This document shows, one piece after another, positions 1-9,350 of a stretch of DNA of 64,000 nt. The number at the start of each line of letters is the position of its first letter. The first letter of the stretch is position 1. A model generated the notes under the pieces. The model was not told the DNA's origin. It did no database searches and saw only the letters and a list, made by a program, of their open reading frames with translations. The stretch spans positions 124,001 to 188,000 of the forward strand of contig JAOXRS010000008.1 in NCBI GenBank assembly GCA_025800385.1. The letters are read 5' to 3'. The position numbers and the translations under genes are program-made. Source of the stretch: Candidatus Albibeggiatoa sp. nov. NOAA. Its GTDB lineage: Bacteria > Pseudomonadota > Gammaproteobacteria > Beggiatoales > Beggiatoaceae.

Positions 1-514
1 GGTCTTGTTGTTGTGACTCACTAGATTGTTTTGATTGATCGCCTTGCTGTTGCTGATTGCTCTCATCAGAATTTTGCTGGTTCTCCTGATTTTGATCACT
101 ATTTTGTGAATCTTGTTGGTTTTCTTGATTCTGTTGTTGCTGCATTTGCTCAGCAAAAGCTAAATTATGTCGCGCATCTTCATTATCTGGATTTTGTTTT
201 AAACTCTGCTTATACGCTTCAATCGCCGCATCATATTGCTGTTGCTGAAAATGTGCATTACCAAGGTTATACAATGCTTCGGCTTTAACTGCTTCACGAT
301 CGACTTGCTCGAAGGCTTGGGCGGCTTCTTCATAACGTCCATCTTTGTACAACGCCACGCCACGCCGATACGCATCATCGAATAATTCGGCAGCTTGCTT
401 GTAATCTTGTTGCCGAAAAGCCTGTTCACCTTGCTGCTCATGATTCTGAAACCAGCTTGAAGCCAACAGCATGGGAGAAAAAAACATTAATAAACTATAA
501 ATCCAGACACGCAT
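1..514 (-). CDS. TPR protein, BatC-like (3' end outside window)
   Basis: The gene runs off the left edge, so only its first 171 codons are present. The ATG at 514 has AGGAGA about 9 bases upstream. A hydrophobic N-terminus (MRVWIYSLLMFFSPML) suggests a signal peptide or membrane anchor. Residues of about 30-110 hold two to three TPR units (AELFDDAYRRGVALY, ALYNLGNAHFQQQQYDAAI, SLKQNPDNEDA). After them comes a low-complexity Gln/Asn/Glu/Asp/Ser tract that reaches the window edge. A TPR block followed by a Q/N-rich linker is typical of BatC proteins of bat (aerotolerance/VWA) operons, but neighbouring bat genes would lie outside the window, so that name is an inference. The protein is probably periplasmic or membrane-bound and mediates protein contacts. 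Confidence 0.72.
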   Translation of the reverse strand, partial: MRVWIYSLLMFFSPMLLASSWFQNHEQQGEQAFRQQDYKQAAELFDDAYRRGVALYKDGRYEEAAQAFEQVDREAVKAEALYNLGNAHFQQQQYDAAIEAYKQSLKQNPDNEDARHNLAFAEQMQQQQNQENQQDSQNSDQNQENQQNSDESNQQQQGDQSKQSSESQQQD

Positions 515-567
515 ACTTGAACAATCTCCTTGTACATGCTAAGATTCGCAATCTTGAAAGTTTTAAT

Positions 568-644
568 GGGCCTGTAGCTCAGTTGGTTAGAGCATCCGAC
601 TCATAATCGGCAGGTCGTAGGTTCAAGTCCTACCAGGCCCACCA
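568..644 (+). tRNA. tRNA with CAT anticodon, probably tRNA-Ile2 (otherwise elongator tRNA-Met)
   Basis: A full cloverleaf can be drawn. The acceptor stem GGGCCTG (568-574) pairs with CAGGCCC (634-640), followed by A and an encoded CCA. The anticodon loop is CTCATAA and the T arm carries GTTCAAGTC. Position 1 pairs with 72, so this is not an initiator tRNA. C4-G69 and C5-G68 are the pairs known to help TilS choose tRNA-Ile2 for lysidine modification, which favours Ile2 over elongator Met. The 27-43 position is a T/C mismatch, which is unusual. It is transcribed away from the TPR gene and towards queA. Confidence 0.95.
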
Positions 645-659
645 TTTCTATATCGCATC

Positions 660-1700
660 TCAGTGTGCTTTTTTCAATCGTTGTATAAACATTGCATCCC
701 CATAACTGAAGAAACGATATTGTTGTGCAACCGCATGACGATACGCATTCATGATGTGTTCATAACCTGCAAATGCACTCACCAACATCAATAATGTCGA
801 CTCAGGTAAGTGAAAATTAGTTAATAAAGCATCCACTACTTTAAATTCGTATCCCGGTGTAATGAAAATTTGGGTGTCGCCTGTGAATGCTTGAATATCA
901 CCCGTTTGCTGTGCAGCAGATTCCAAAGCTCTTACACTGGTTGTACCAATCGCAATCACTCTACCGCCTTTTTGTCGTGTTTCCTGAATTTGCTGACACA
1001 CAGACTCGGATACAGTAAGCCATTCAGAGTGCATTTTATGCTGTGTAATATCATCGACTCGTACAGGTGAAAATGTGCCCGCGCCAACATGCAATGTAAC
1101 AAAAGCGGTTTGAATCCCTTTCTGTTCAATTTGTTGCAAAATATCATCATCGAAATGTAAGCCCGCTGTGGGTGCAGCAACTGCCCCTAAGTTTTTTGCA
1201 TACACAGTTTGATAGCGGTTTAAATCATCTTCTGCATCATCACGCTTAATATAGGGTGGCAATGGCATATGTCCTACAGCTTGTAAAATCTGCTGAATAT
1301 CTTGCTCAGTATTAAATTGCAACTCAAAAAATTGTTCAACTCGTTGTATTACCGTGAGCGTTGTACCATCTTGTAAAATCAATTCGGTTTCAGGTTTGGG
1401 GCTTTTACTCGCACGCACTTGCGCTAACACCCGCTTTTCATCTAATAACCGTTCGATCAAAATTTCAACTTTGCCGCCTGTGGCTTTATGCGCAAATAAA
1501 CGGGCAGGCATCACACGGGTATCGTTGAATATTAACAGATCATTAGGCTTTAACAGGCTTGGAAAATCAGTAAATTGTAAATCTTGGGCTTGATGGGTTT
1601 GCGCTTCTATGTGCAACAAACGACTGGCTGTACGGGATTTACTGGGAAATTGAGCAATCAGTGATTCGGGTAAATCAAAGTGAAAATCGGAGCGGTGCAT
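660..1700 (-). CDS. queA: S-adenosylmethionine:tRNA ribosyltransferase-isomerase QueA
   Basis: QueA transfers and isomerises the ribosyl group of S-adenosylmethionine onto 7-aminomethyl-deazaguanine in tRNA, giving epoxyqueuosine at the wobble position of GUN-anticodon tRNAs. The 346-residue length is normal for the family. The start [19 protein letters not shown] is the family N-terminus. Other conserved blocks are [28 protein letters not shown] and the C-terminal [15 protein letters not shown]. No tgt or other queuosine gene is adjacent. The only gene upstream in the same direction is the large secreted protein, separated from queA by a strong terminator, so queA is likely transcribed alone. 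No clear Shine-Dalgarno precedes the ATG. Confidence 0.97.
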   Translation of the reverse strand: MHRSDFHFDLPESLIAQFPSKSRTASRLLHIEAQTHQAQDLQFTDFPSLLKPNDLLIFNDTRVMPARLFAHKATGGKVEILIERLLDEKRVLAQVRASKSPKPETELILQDGTTLTVIQRVEQFFELQFNTEQDIQQILQAVGHMPLPPYIKRDDAEDDLNRYQTVYAKNLGAVAAPTAGLHFDDDILQQIEQKGIQTAFVTLHVGAGTFSPVRVDDITQHKMHSEWLTVSESVCQQIQETRQKGGRVIAIGTTSVRALESAAQQTGDIQAFTGDTQIFITPGYEFKVVDALLTNFHLPESTLLMLVSAFAGYEHIMNAYRHAVAQQYRFFSYGDAMFIQRLKKAH

Positions 1701-1728
1701 TATAGATATTTTTGATAAAACGGAATGA

Positions 1729-1766
1729 GAAAAAAACGCACTTCCCCATATATCGAGGAAATGCGT
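1729..1766 (-). terminator. Rho-independent terminator of the PKD/InlB-repeat gene
   Basis: Read on the minus strand, ACGCATTTCC and GGAAGTGCGT form a 10-bp stem with one G-T wobble, followed directly by a run of seven T. It lies 10 bases beyond the stop codon of the large secreted protein and isolates it from queA. Confidence 0.85.
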
Positions 1767-1775
1767 ATCAATTAA

Positions 1776-4667
1776 TTACTCTTCAACAGTGAATTGTAAT
1801 GGTGTTTCATTGAATGTTAATTCACCTGCTTCGTTCTGCTCTGCTTGCAAACGATAACCTGTGAATACTTTAAAATCACCCACCAATCCATCGAACTGTC
1901 CTTCAGCAACAACCACTTGCTCTTGTGCTTTTAACTCACCAATGGCTTTATTAAAAGTAAATGAAGCAGTATTTTGCGCAGCATCCCATGCAATATAAGG
2001 CAGGGTTTCAGTTTGGGATTGCATATACCATTGGCCTTGCTGTACTGTAGCTGGCTGGAACTCAATGACACTGACAATGTCCGCTGCTTGACCAACATCT
2101 TCCTCAGCCACATCAATTGTAAATTGTACTTTGACTGGATCAGACGCTTTTACAGTAATGTCCTGATTACCTAATACAGCATTATTTTGTGTATCAATCA
2201 CCGCACCACTAAAGCTGGCATTTGCGCTGGTTAACACATTGTCTAATGCACGGCTTTTCAAAGAACGACCTGTGCCCACAGCAGGTAAATCAACCTGAAT
2301 TTGGCCAGAGCCAGAAATACTTAGCAAGTTGTAATTATCTTCAACATCAACCAAGAACACATACTGGCCTGCTTGCACTGGACTGAATGTCGTACTCGCG
2401 CTGACCGTTTCGCCAATGATTGTTTTCGCACCATCATTTAACCGATATGACCAAGTATAGCTACGAACTGTACCTTGAGTTACACCTGATTGTGCAGAAA
2501 CTTGAATGGTTAAAGGTTCACCGTAACTCGCTACAAATACATTTCTCGCTGCATCATAAGTAATAGGATTTACTGAAAGTGCTCCAATAACAGGACGTTT
2601 CACTTCAACTTGTTGATTTTGTAAAACGGTTGTTTGCCCTTCTTCATCAGTCACCGTCAAGTCCACACTATAAGTACCTTCTGCATCATAGACAAAATAA
2701 GCTTGCGCATCTGAAGCAACACATGCAGCTTGTCCACAACTACCCGTACTTGTCCAAGTATAAGTTAAATTACCACCATCAGGATCATAAGTATCACCTG
2801 CATCAAGCGTTGCCGCTAACAAGCCTTCTTGGTCTTCAATAATGCCCGTAGGTTGAATCACAACATTACTGATGATAGGTGCTTGAGAATCCGCTGCGAC
2901 CTGAAGTAATTTAGAAATACTGCTGTTTCTGCCATTTTGATCTGTCACTAGTAAAGTGATGGCATATAAAAAGTCTTTGTTTTGCAAAGAAATTGTTAAG
3001 TTAGGTTGGTTGGCATCCAACACATCATAATCACTGATACTCCACTGGTAACTAGCAATCGGTATGTTACCAATTGAAGTAATATCTGCACTTAAATCCA
3101 CAGTCAAATTGCCAGATGCAAAATAGACATTAGGGTTAAGCGTTGTCGTAGCAAGCTGCCGCCCACCTGTATAATTCAATGTAAAATCAACATCTAACGG
3201 ACGGGGTAGCTCTATCACACGTGAAGTACTATCAAATCCACCACGACCATCACTGACGATTAAAGTAATAGTTTGTGTGGTAACGGTGTTATTTGAGTAT
3301 TCAATTTCAGTTTTTTGAGTGGTATTTGCAAAGTTAGTTTGTTTACTGCTGCTATGCCATTGATAAGTAATGCTATCACCGTCATCGTCAAAAGATGCAC
3401 TGGCATCTAAATATACAATCGATGTTTCAGGATCAAACCAATGTGCGAATTGAGCAACGGGCGCAGTATTTTGTACTGTTTGAGCTGCGAAGTTTGCTTC
3501 ACACGTTCTTGCTTGATTCATTGTCACACTCGTAGTTGTGTTACTACCAGAACAACTGCCTGTCCAACCTGTAAAACGAAAGCCAGCATTTGCTGTTGCC
3601 TGTAATGACACCTGCTGCCCTTCTGTATAAGATACTGAACATGCGCTGCCATTGCTACCACATCGAATTAAGTTGTCAGTAGAAGTCACTGTACCATTTG
3701 AAGAAGGCAGAATATTTAAATTGAATTGATTTTCAACGGCTTGTTCTGTAAATAGTACGCTACAACTTGTATTACTGCTTAGAGAAACATTTTGTACTGT
3801 GCCATTATTCGCGCTACATTGGCCACTATTACCGCTCCAAGTCACAGTTGTACCACTGTTTGTAGGTAATGCAACCAAGCTTAAGTTTGTACCTTGAGGC
3901 TGAGTATAGCGGCATGTACCTGAATTTTGTGCACATTGACCTAGTTCTGTCGACCCATTGCGTACAGAAACTGCACCATTGCCTGTTGCGGATACGTTCA
4001 ATATATAATTTGTTGGTGTAGGCTCAGTGGAACATTCTCGACTGATATTTTCGCACCACCATTGCTCATAAAGAGCTGTATCACCAATTGAAATTGAAAA
4101 ACCAATGGCTGATGAATCATAACGACTGGTTGAACCCGGTTGTAAATATAAGCCCAAATAACCTGTTGTTGCACTTTGCAAAGGCCCGTCTTCAAATCTC
4201 AAATCAAAAATACTGATACTAGCTTGACCTTTTACAGGCTCAAAGCGGTTACCTTGACCATCATCTAAATAAACATAGTTACCGCTACCACAAGGTGTTG
4301 AGCCATTAGTCACATTAGCAGGGCAAAAATCAGGCTTGGTATCTGAGTAAAAACCTGTGCCAGATAAAGGATCGGCAAAGTTAGATTGGAATGCAGCTTG
4401 AACCCCATTTGTACCAGCAGGCAAAGGTACGTGAATTAAATAACTTTCACCACCAGAAAAACTTCTTCTCACCGCAGCCGATGGGTCAAAAGTCACAGTG
4501 AATGAAAAAATGCTGACACCTGTTGGTATTTGGGGATAGTTGGCAGCTGAAAGAGGAACAGCTTCTTCAAAATCCCAAGGTACAGCATGTGCTTGATTAG
4601 TTAGAAATAAATTGAGAAAGAGGTAAATAAAAATAGCAAAACGCTTATATGGAATAAGTCTTCTCAT
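1776..4667 (-). CDS. Large secreted protein with InlB-type B-repeats and PKD-like domains
   Basis: This 963-residue protein has an N-terminal signal peptide ending near NQAHAVPW, so it is exported. Residues of about 30-215 form a domain I do not recognise, with paired Cys. Residues of about 220-390 hold two divergent InlB B-repeats (GNGAVSV and NGTVTS starts, a GFRFTGWTGSC core and several Cys). Residues of about 395-790 contain successive PKD/Ig-like beta domains with typical phrases such as DASASFDDDGDSITYQW and DAGDTYDPDGGNLTYTW. The last 150 residues are a separate beta-rich domain. No LPXTG, PEP-CTERM or type IX sorting signal is visible. Such proteins are usually surface adhesins or matrix components in Beggiatoaceae-type bacteria; that role is inferred. 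It forms a single-gene unit with its own terminator. Confidence 0.78.
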   Translation of the reverse strand: MRRLIPYKRFAIFIYLFLNLFLTNQAHAVPWDFEEAVPLSAANYPQIPTGVSIFSFTVTFDPSAAVRRSFSGGESYLIHVPLPAGTNGVQAAFQSNFADPLSGTGFYSDTKPDFCPANVTNGSTPCGSGNYVYLDDGQGNRFEPVKGQASISIFDLRFEDGPLQSATTGYLGLYLQPGSTSRYDSSAIGFSISIGDTALYEQWWCENISRECSTEPTPTNYILNVSATGNGAVSVRNGSTELGQCAQNSGTCRYTQPQGTNLSLVALPTNSGTTVTWSGNSGQCSANNGTVQNVSLSSNTSCSVLFTEQAVENQFNLNILPSSNGTVTSTDNLIRCGSNGSACSVSYTEGQQVSLQATANAGFRFTGWTGSCSGSNTTTSVTMNQARTCEANFAAQTVQNTAPVAQFAHWFDPETSIVYLDASASFDDDGDSITYQWHSSSKQTNFANTTQKTEIEYSNNTVTTQTITLIVSDGRGGFDSTSRVIELPRPLDVDFTLNYTGGRQLATTTLNPNVYFASGNLTVDLSADITSIGNIPIASYQWSISDYDVLDANQPNLTISLQNKDFLYAITLLVTDQNGRNSSISKLLQVAADSQAPIISNVVIQPTGIIEDQEGLLAATLDAGDTYDPDGGNLTYTWTSTGSCGQAACVASDAQAYFVYDAEGTYSVDLTVTDEEGQTTVLQNQQVEVKRPVIGALSVNPITYDAARNVFVASYGEPLTIQVSAQSGVTQGTVRSYTWSYRLNDGAKTIIGETVSASTTFSPVQAGQYVFLVDVEDNYNLLSISGSGQIQVDLPAVGTGRSLKSRALDNVLTSANASFSGAVIDTQNNAVLGNQDITVKASDPVKVQFTIDVAEEDVGQAADIVSVIEFQPATVQQGQWYMQSQTETLPYIAWDAAQNTASFTFNKAIGELKAQEQVVVAEGQFDGLVGDFKVFTGYRLQAEQNEAGELTFNETPLQFTVEE

Positions 4668-4954
4668 AAATTAAAGCCTTAGAGTGTATTAAGTTATAGA
4701 TAGTCCTGCAAAAAGCTGTGCCAATTTATACTTTTTAGCAGCCTTATTTTTAGATGTAAAACCTTTGGATTGATCGAAAAAGATTGTTGATACCTGAAAA
4801 TTATACTGCGTAGATACAAATAGTCATACACAAAACGATTACTTGCACAATTTTGAAGTACTACCTGTAGAAATTAAGTTAATACTATACTGAACTGTAA
4901 AGTTTGTCTATTTTCCAACTTTAAGTATGAGGTATATTCTTGATATATAAGCAT
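4668..4954. other. Intergenic region without recognised genes
   Basis: This AT-rich stretch lies upstream of the large secreted protein gene and downstream of the next gene's terminator. It should hold the promoter of the secreted protein. I see no ORF with a ribosome-binding site, no RNA gene and no convincing repeat in it. Confidence 0.5.
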
Positions 4955-4994
4955 AAAAAAAGCACACCCTAACCAATGCTAGAGCGTGCTTTTT
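4955..4994 (-). terminator. Rho-independent terminator of the 558-residue secreted protein gene
   Basis: On the minus strand AAAAAGCAC and GTGCTTTTT form a 9-bp stem followed by TTTTTTT. It sits about 35 bases past the stop codon of the gene at 5030-6706. Confidence 0.8.
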
Positions 4995-5029
4995 AGATTT
5001 TAAAACGCTAGATACTTCTTAACGCTTTA

Positions 5030-6706
5030 TTATTTTTTGTGACCAACAGGAGTCAACCAAGATTTGATTGGGCTGTTTTCACCGATAACATATTTATGAG
5101 TATAGCTGATTGCTGGCATACCATTGTAAGGGCAACCTGCACGTGGTTCTAATGCTAAGTTGAACCAACCAGACTCAAAGTTGTATCGATCAGTAGACGC
5201 AGGCCATGCTGGGAAGAAGTAGTTCACTTCAACTAAGCCACCACGTGTATCACAATCATTGTCTGCACGAGTGTCTCTACGAACAGTTGTTTCTGTTTGA
5301 GAACGAGGCACACTACCGTCTGGGCATAATTGAACACCAGAGAAGATTAAGCCATCTACAGTTTCAGTGTAATGCTCTTGGTTATCGTAAGCAATCATTG
5401 AGTAAAGTGCTAAACCGTCTGCTTGGAAAGGCGCAGAGTGAGTATCAGCAGCTAACAAACCAGGTGTACCACAAGGGTCTTTAGGAAATACTGTTTTACC
5501 TGGATCGTAATCATCGTCATGTAAATAACGAGTTGGGAAAGTTACGATTAACTGAGTTCTGTCAGTACCAGCAGGTGTGCTGTTGCTGTTGTCTTCGTAA
5601 GTTGCTTGGAAGTTAGCAGTTGCTAAAGCAGTTTCGATTTCAACAATCTTGCTTAAGTTAACAACACCAGTTGAACTAATACCGAATTGGCTACCAAGTA
5701 AAGTTTCTTTACCAATAGTTACGTCAAATTCAGGGTTAGATACAACAAAGCCATCCCATGCAGCAGTACCAGCTACGTCAGATAAAGTAGTAGGTACAAC
5801 GTAAGGCGCATCTACTTCGTCACCCGCTTCACCCGCTAATGCAGGGATACGGTAACCGATACGGTCAACGTTGTTTTCGATAGAAACGCTACCAGTTAAA
5901 GCAACCCATGAAGGATCAGTTGAACGGATTTTGCTGCTTACTAAAGTGCCCCAAGGTGCGTCAACACCAGAGTTTCTTTCAGTTTTTTCAACTGGCGCAT
6001 TTGATACAACGTCAGAAAGTGATAAGCTGTTTGCACTTGTAATTTGACGGTGGAATAAAGAATCGTAATGATAATCATAACGAGGTGTATCAAAAATACG
6101 TGCCAAATCAAATTTGCTCATGCCTTCTTTGACTTGTACAGTAACTTCGCTACCAATAGAATCATAGCCTACTACGTTACCCTTAGCACCATAAACGCCA
6201 AATACTTCAATGTGACCCATTGTAGTAGTGTCGTTAGTACCAGTTAAACGCCAATCATATAACTCTTGAGTTAATGGGCTGATTGATGCGAAAGTTGCAC
6301 TTGCTTTAGCTAAAGAGTCAACTTTGTTTACGCTGTCATCACCTTGAGCAACTGGGCTTAAGATAGAGTCATCATCAGAGTATAAGTAAACTTTGTCGCC
6401 TTCTTGTCTAATTTCAAAACGGCACACGTCACTTGGTGATAAGTAACAAATAAAGTCTAATAACTCGTCAGAGTTTACAGAAGAACGTAAAACTACTTTT
6501 GCTTTTACAGCAACATCATTACGTGTGTTTACGACTGCAACTTTAGTGCTGTAAACACCGTTTGCTAAATAGATAGGGCCTAATAAGCTTTGGCCAATAC
6601 CATCTTCAGCTAAGTGGATAGCACTTGCACTGCCACTGAAGGCAACACCCGTTGCTAAAGCAGCCGCCATCACCGAAGGTAATAGCTTCTTCTTAATATT
6701 CAACAT
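5030..6706 (-). CDS. Secreted protein of unknown family, possibly an abundant surface protein
   Basis: The 558-residue product begins with a clear Sec signal peptide (LLPSVMAAALATGVAFSGSASA, cleaved near residue 29). Its mature part is beta-rich, with few Cys arranged as close pairs (FICYLSPSDVCRF, CGTPG, CPDGS, CDTRGG, CPYNG) that suggest disulfides. Early motifs include LLGPIYLANGVYSTKVAVVN and a stretch on restoring shape of paired Asn/Asp residues. No catalytic motif, transmembrane segment or sorting tag is seen. An AGAGGAG ribosome-binding site lies 11 bases before the ATG. It is a stand-alone unit with a strong terminator and a long, repeat-rich upstream region, as expected for an abundant regulated surface or matrix protein. 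The function is not known. Confidence 0.7.
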   Translation of the reverse strand: MLNIKKKLLPSVMAAALATGVAFSGSASAIHLAEDGIGQSLLGPIYLANGVYSTKVAVVNTRNDVAVKAKVVLRSSVNSDELLDFICYLSPSDVCRFEIRQEGDKVYLYSDDDSILSPVAQGDDSVNKVDSLAKASATFASISPLTQELYDWRLTGTNDTTTMGHIEVFGVYGAKGNVVGYDSIGSEVTVQVKEGMSKFDLARIFDTPRYDYHYDSLFHRQITSANSLSLSDVVSNAPVEKTERNSGVDAPWGTLVSSKIRSTDPSWVALTGSVSIENNVDRIGYRIPALAGEAGDEVDAPYVVPTTLSDVAGTAAWDGFVVSNPEFDVTIGKETLLGSQFGISSTGVVNLSKIVEIETALATANFQATYEDNSNSTPAGTDRTQLIVTFPTRYLHDDDYDPGKTVFPKDPCGTPGLLAADTHSAPFQADGLALYSMIAYDNQEHYTETVDGLIFSGVQLCPDGSVPRSQTETTVRRDTRADNDCDTRGGLVEVNYFFPAWPASTDRYNFESGWFNLALEPRAGCPYNGMPAISYTHKYVIGENSPIKSWLTPVGHKK

Positions 6707-6750
6707 TGCGTTTACACTCCTCTAAAAATCGCGTTGTTAAAATCCAACAA

Positions 6751-6937
6751 ATGGAATACTGAAAGATTGCACATAGAATACAGAATTTGAAATTCAGATA
6801 CAAGGCTTAAGAACTCAAAACTGTTGTATTCCATCTGTCAATTTGTATTCTGTCCTCACACACAACTATACAAAGCCTTGTATATAAATGCAACACTTTT
6901 TTATAAAAAAACCACACATTAATACAACAGTTGTATA
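6751..6937. promoter_or_regulatory. Repeat-rich upstream region with TTGTAT boxes, inverted pairs and a 15-bp palindrome
   Basis: The 318-bp gap 6707-7024 holds no gene but much structure. TTGTAT boxes occur at about 6824, 6844, 6878 and 6931. Inverted pairs are ATGGAATAC/GTATTCCAT (6751-6759 and 6826-6834), AGAATACA/TGTATTCT (6775-6782 and 6844-6851) and ACAAGGCTT/AAGCCTTGT (6800-6808 and 6873-6881). ATACAACAGTTGTAT at 6922-6936 is a perfect palindrome around one base. The pairs flank or overlap the candidate promoter, so binding by a dimeric regulator is plausible. Confidence 0.45.
6775..6803 (-). promoter_or_regulatory. Candidate sigma-70 promoter of the 558-residue secreted protein
   Basis: On the minus strand TTGTAT (6803-6798) and TATTCT (6780-6775) are separated by 17 bases, giving an expected start near 6768 and a leader of about 60 bases. 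It is the best-spaced match in the upstream region; no experimental support. Confidence 0.4.
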
Positions 6938-7024
6938 TAAGCAACAGTTCGTTTATTTTTATACCCACTGCAATGAGTGTACCACCTAATTTTAAAGGCA
7001 TTTTGATAGTTAATCAGTATTCTA

Positions 7025-9106
7025 TTAACAATTAAATAATGCCTCAAGCAATCGATAAGCAGCACGCTCAGGATAAAATTGCAACATATCAAGTTGGGCT
7101 TGATGTGCCATACGTTGTCGTTGCGCTGGGTTATCGATTAAGAATTGCAAACCATCACAACATGCTTGAGTTGAAAAAGTATCAATAATAAGTGCATTAT
7201 GCCGATGTGTTGCAAAGCTACTCGCACCACCTGTTTTAGGCACGATCACTGCGGTTTCACTAGCCATAGCCTCCATCGCAGTCAATCCCATTGCCTGAAA
7301 ATGAGACAAATCAACAAAAATATCAGATAAACTTAATAAATCAGCTACTTGTTCAGAAGTTAGGATTTGTAAGTGTTTATAACCAAAATCCCTAGGTAAA
7401 GCCAAAAACCGTGCGTCATCTGTCTCTGTCCCAAATAACAGTATTTGCACACTATCCTTATATTTCTGCTTTATACGTTTTAACACCTGCATTGTGCGTA
7501 ATGCACCTCGACGCGGACTTGAAGGACGTATCATCGCGGTAATCACAACAGGTGCAGAAGGCTCATTCTTAGATGAACGTGGCACAAACAAATCTATATC
7601 GCAGCTTGCACCAATAACAGCACACCTTCGTTTAACTTGGCGTTCAACCTCATTTTGATTCCATTTTGTTTTTGTAAAGTTCAGCATATTAGGCACGCGT
7701 AAGTAAGACAACCAAGCGCGGCGAAAACCTTCACGTTTACGAAAATAATAGGATGCAAAACGACGACGTAGCCATACTGACTGCCAAAACCAAGCTTTAC
7801 GTGTAGGTCGTCCGACATAAAAATAAGGCTCAAAGTCTTGAATATAATAAGCAAGTTTAGGCGGATTAGAAAAATCTGCAAGGGGCGCAATCCATTCTAC
7901 CGAATCATTGGCTGTCGCAATCACCACATCGAAATCTTTACAAATATGCGGAATATCAAAATCAGTTGGTGAATAAATGACAGGAATGTCTAAATTTGGA
8001 TAGGCCTGTTCAAACGATTCTTTATGATGTAGGAAATTTAAAATACAAACATCAATACCCATCAGTTTTAACGCCCGGGCTTCGAAAATCACGACATTGC
8101 CACCACCACCAGCTTCCATCAGAGGTAGAACAAATACAATGCGTTTACCTTGCCATCGATATTGTGCTTGAGCAATTAGATTCCAACGCTCAATTAGCTT
8201 TTGTGTACGCAGACGAATACCCTGCAGTGCAGGACTAAAGCGACATATTTCGACACCTTCATCTATAATGGTTTGTCCATGCTTTTCAGCCAATGCCTGT
8301 CCAGCTCGTTGTGCTAATTGATGTCGACGCTCATGAGAATAACTTTTAGATTGTGCATGATAAATATAAGTATCATCTGCAACCGCTAATTCCCAACCTG
8401 CTTGTCTTGCTCGAATGCAGTAATCATTTTCTTCTCCATAGCCCGCTCCAAATGCTTCTTCATCAAAATAGCCAACTTGCTGTATGACTGCTTGCTTCAT
8501 TAATAGACAAAAGCCATTTAAAAAAGGTAAGCGCGGATAAACACGAGTCGAAAACGCAGCTAAGCGATTAGCAAATTGCGTGGGACTCATATCAGCAGGC
8601 AAAGGGTTGGTTGCCCAGTCCCCATTTTGCTCAATATAAGGTACAGATTGCCAAGAGGCTGTATTACTAAGAGGGCCTACCATACCAATTTTTTCATCAG
8701 AGTTTGCACAAGCCACTAAACGATCTAACCAGAACGGGGTCACAATTGTGTCACTGTTTAATAATATGACGTAGTCACCACTGGCTGCTTTCAAACCTTG
8801 GTTCGCTGCACAAGTATAGCCACGTGCTTGTTCATTTATCAGTAATTGACAAGCATGTTGCTCAGCAAAATCTTGTAAAAATTGGGCGGTTTCAGACTGG
8901 CTACCATCATCTACCAATATCAATTGATACGAACCAGTAGCGTGTTCGAGTATAGATGCCAAGCAAAGCCGTACATCAGTCAATGCATTATGGACACAAA
9001 CAATAATGTCAATTTGGCCTGAATACATCTCAACCCCTGCCGAAGTTAGAGAATAGGATGGCGGTTGCGCTTGTTGGTTAGTTAGCACTAAATCATTACC
9101 CTGCAT
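7025..9106 (-). CDS. Bifunctional glycosyltransferase, GT2 domain fused to GT4-like domain
   Basis: The 693-residue protein joins two glycosyltransferases. Residues of about 30-265 are a GT-A fold GT2 enzyme: IDIIVCVHN, LILVDDGS, VILLNSDTIV (DxD-like), LPFLNGFCLLM and GAGYGEENDYCIRA. Residues of about 325-690 are a GT-B enzyme of the GT4 type: KRIVFVLPLMEAGGGGNVV, AMIRPSSPRRG and the donor-site motif MGLTAMEAMASETAVI. Such fusions build surface polysaccharides or O-antigen-like glycans in the cytoplasm. Sugar and acceptor cannot be read from sequence. It is not in an evident polysaccharide operon. An alternative start is the ATG at 9028 (residue 27), preceded by AGGGG and closer to the usual GT2 beginning. 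Confidence 0.87.
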   Translation of the reverse strand: MQGNDLVLTNQQAQPPSYSLTSAGVEMYSGQIDIIVCVHNALTDVRLCLASILEHATGSYQLILVDDGSQSETAQFLQDFAEQHACQLLINEQARGYTCAANQGLKAASGDYVILLNSDTIVTPFWLDRLVACANSDEKIGMVGPLSNTASWQSVPYIEQNGDWATNPLPADMSPTQFANRLAAFSTRVYPRLPFLNGFCLLMKQAVIQQVGYFDEEAFGAGYGEENDYCIRARQAGWELAVADDTYIYHAQSKSYSHERRHQLAQRAGQALAEKHGQTIIDEGVEICRFSPALQGIRLRTQKLIERWNLIAQAQYRWQGKRIVFVLPLMEAGGGGNVVIFEARALKLMGIDVCILNFLHHKESFEQAYPNLDIPVIYSPTDFDIPHICKDFDVVIATANDSVEWIAPLADFSNPPKLAYYIQDFEPYFYVGRPTRKAWFWQSVWLRRRFASYYFRKREGFRRAWLSYLRVPNMLNFTKTKWNQNEVERQVKRRCAVIGASCDIDLFVPRSSKNEPSAPVVITAMIRPSSPRRGALRTMQVLKRIKQKYKDSVQILLFGTETDDARFLALPRDFGYKHLQILTSEQVADLLSLSDIFVDLSHFQAMGLTAMEAMASETAVIVPKTGGASSFATHRHNALIIDTFSTQACCDGLQFLIDNPAQRQRMAHQAQLDMLQFYPERAAYRLLEALFNC

Positions 9107-9161
9107 GAGACTTGTTATATTTTATATACCGAGATCAGTAATTTTATCATGCTTGGTTTAT

Positions 9162-9188
9162 CTCAAAAAGAGATGTCTGGTTTTTGAG
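9162..9188. other. Stem-loop with A/T arms
   Basis: CTCAAAAA and TTTTTGAG form an 8-bp inverted repeat around 11 bases in the gap upstream of the glycosyltransferase gene. No T run follows on either strand, so it may be an operator as easily as an RNA hairpin. Confidence 0.3.
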
Positions 9189-9308
9189 CAAAGTAAGTTC
9201 AATTTGAAGACAAGCCGTTAGAAAAGCTATCATAAGAAGCCCAGACTTTACCTGATTTATGTGAAATCTTAGCGTGTGTCTTTAATATGCTATCAGGCTA
9301 AATCATTT

Positions 9309-9342
9309 AGGAGTGCAAGGTTGTTTATACGAATACACTCCT
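9309..9342. terminator. Weak stem-loop terminator downstream of the YbiB-like gene
   Basis: AGGAGTG and CACTCCT form a 7-bp stem just past the stop codon of the gene at 9351-10376. The pyrimidine-rich tail is on the plus side; on the minus strand the tail is A-rich, so termination strength is doubtful. Confidence 0.35.
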
Positions 9343-9350
9343 TCTTTTAT

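Noticed and set aside
6751..6881. RNA fold from the three inverted pairs
   Set aside because: The pairs cross each other, so they cannot form a simple hairpin series; a DNA-binding explanation fits better.
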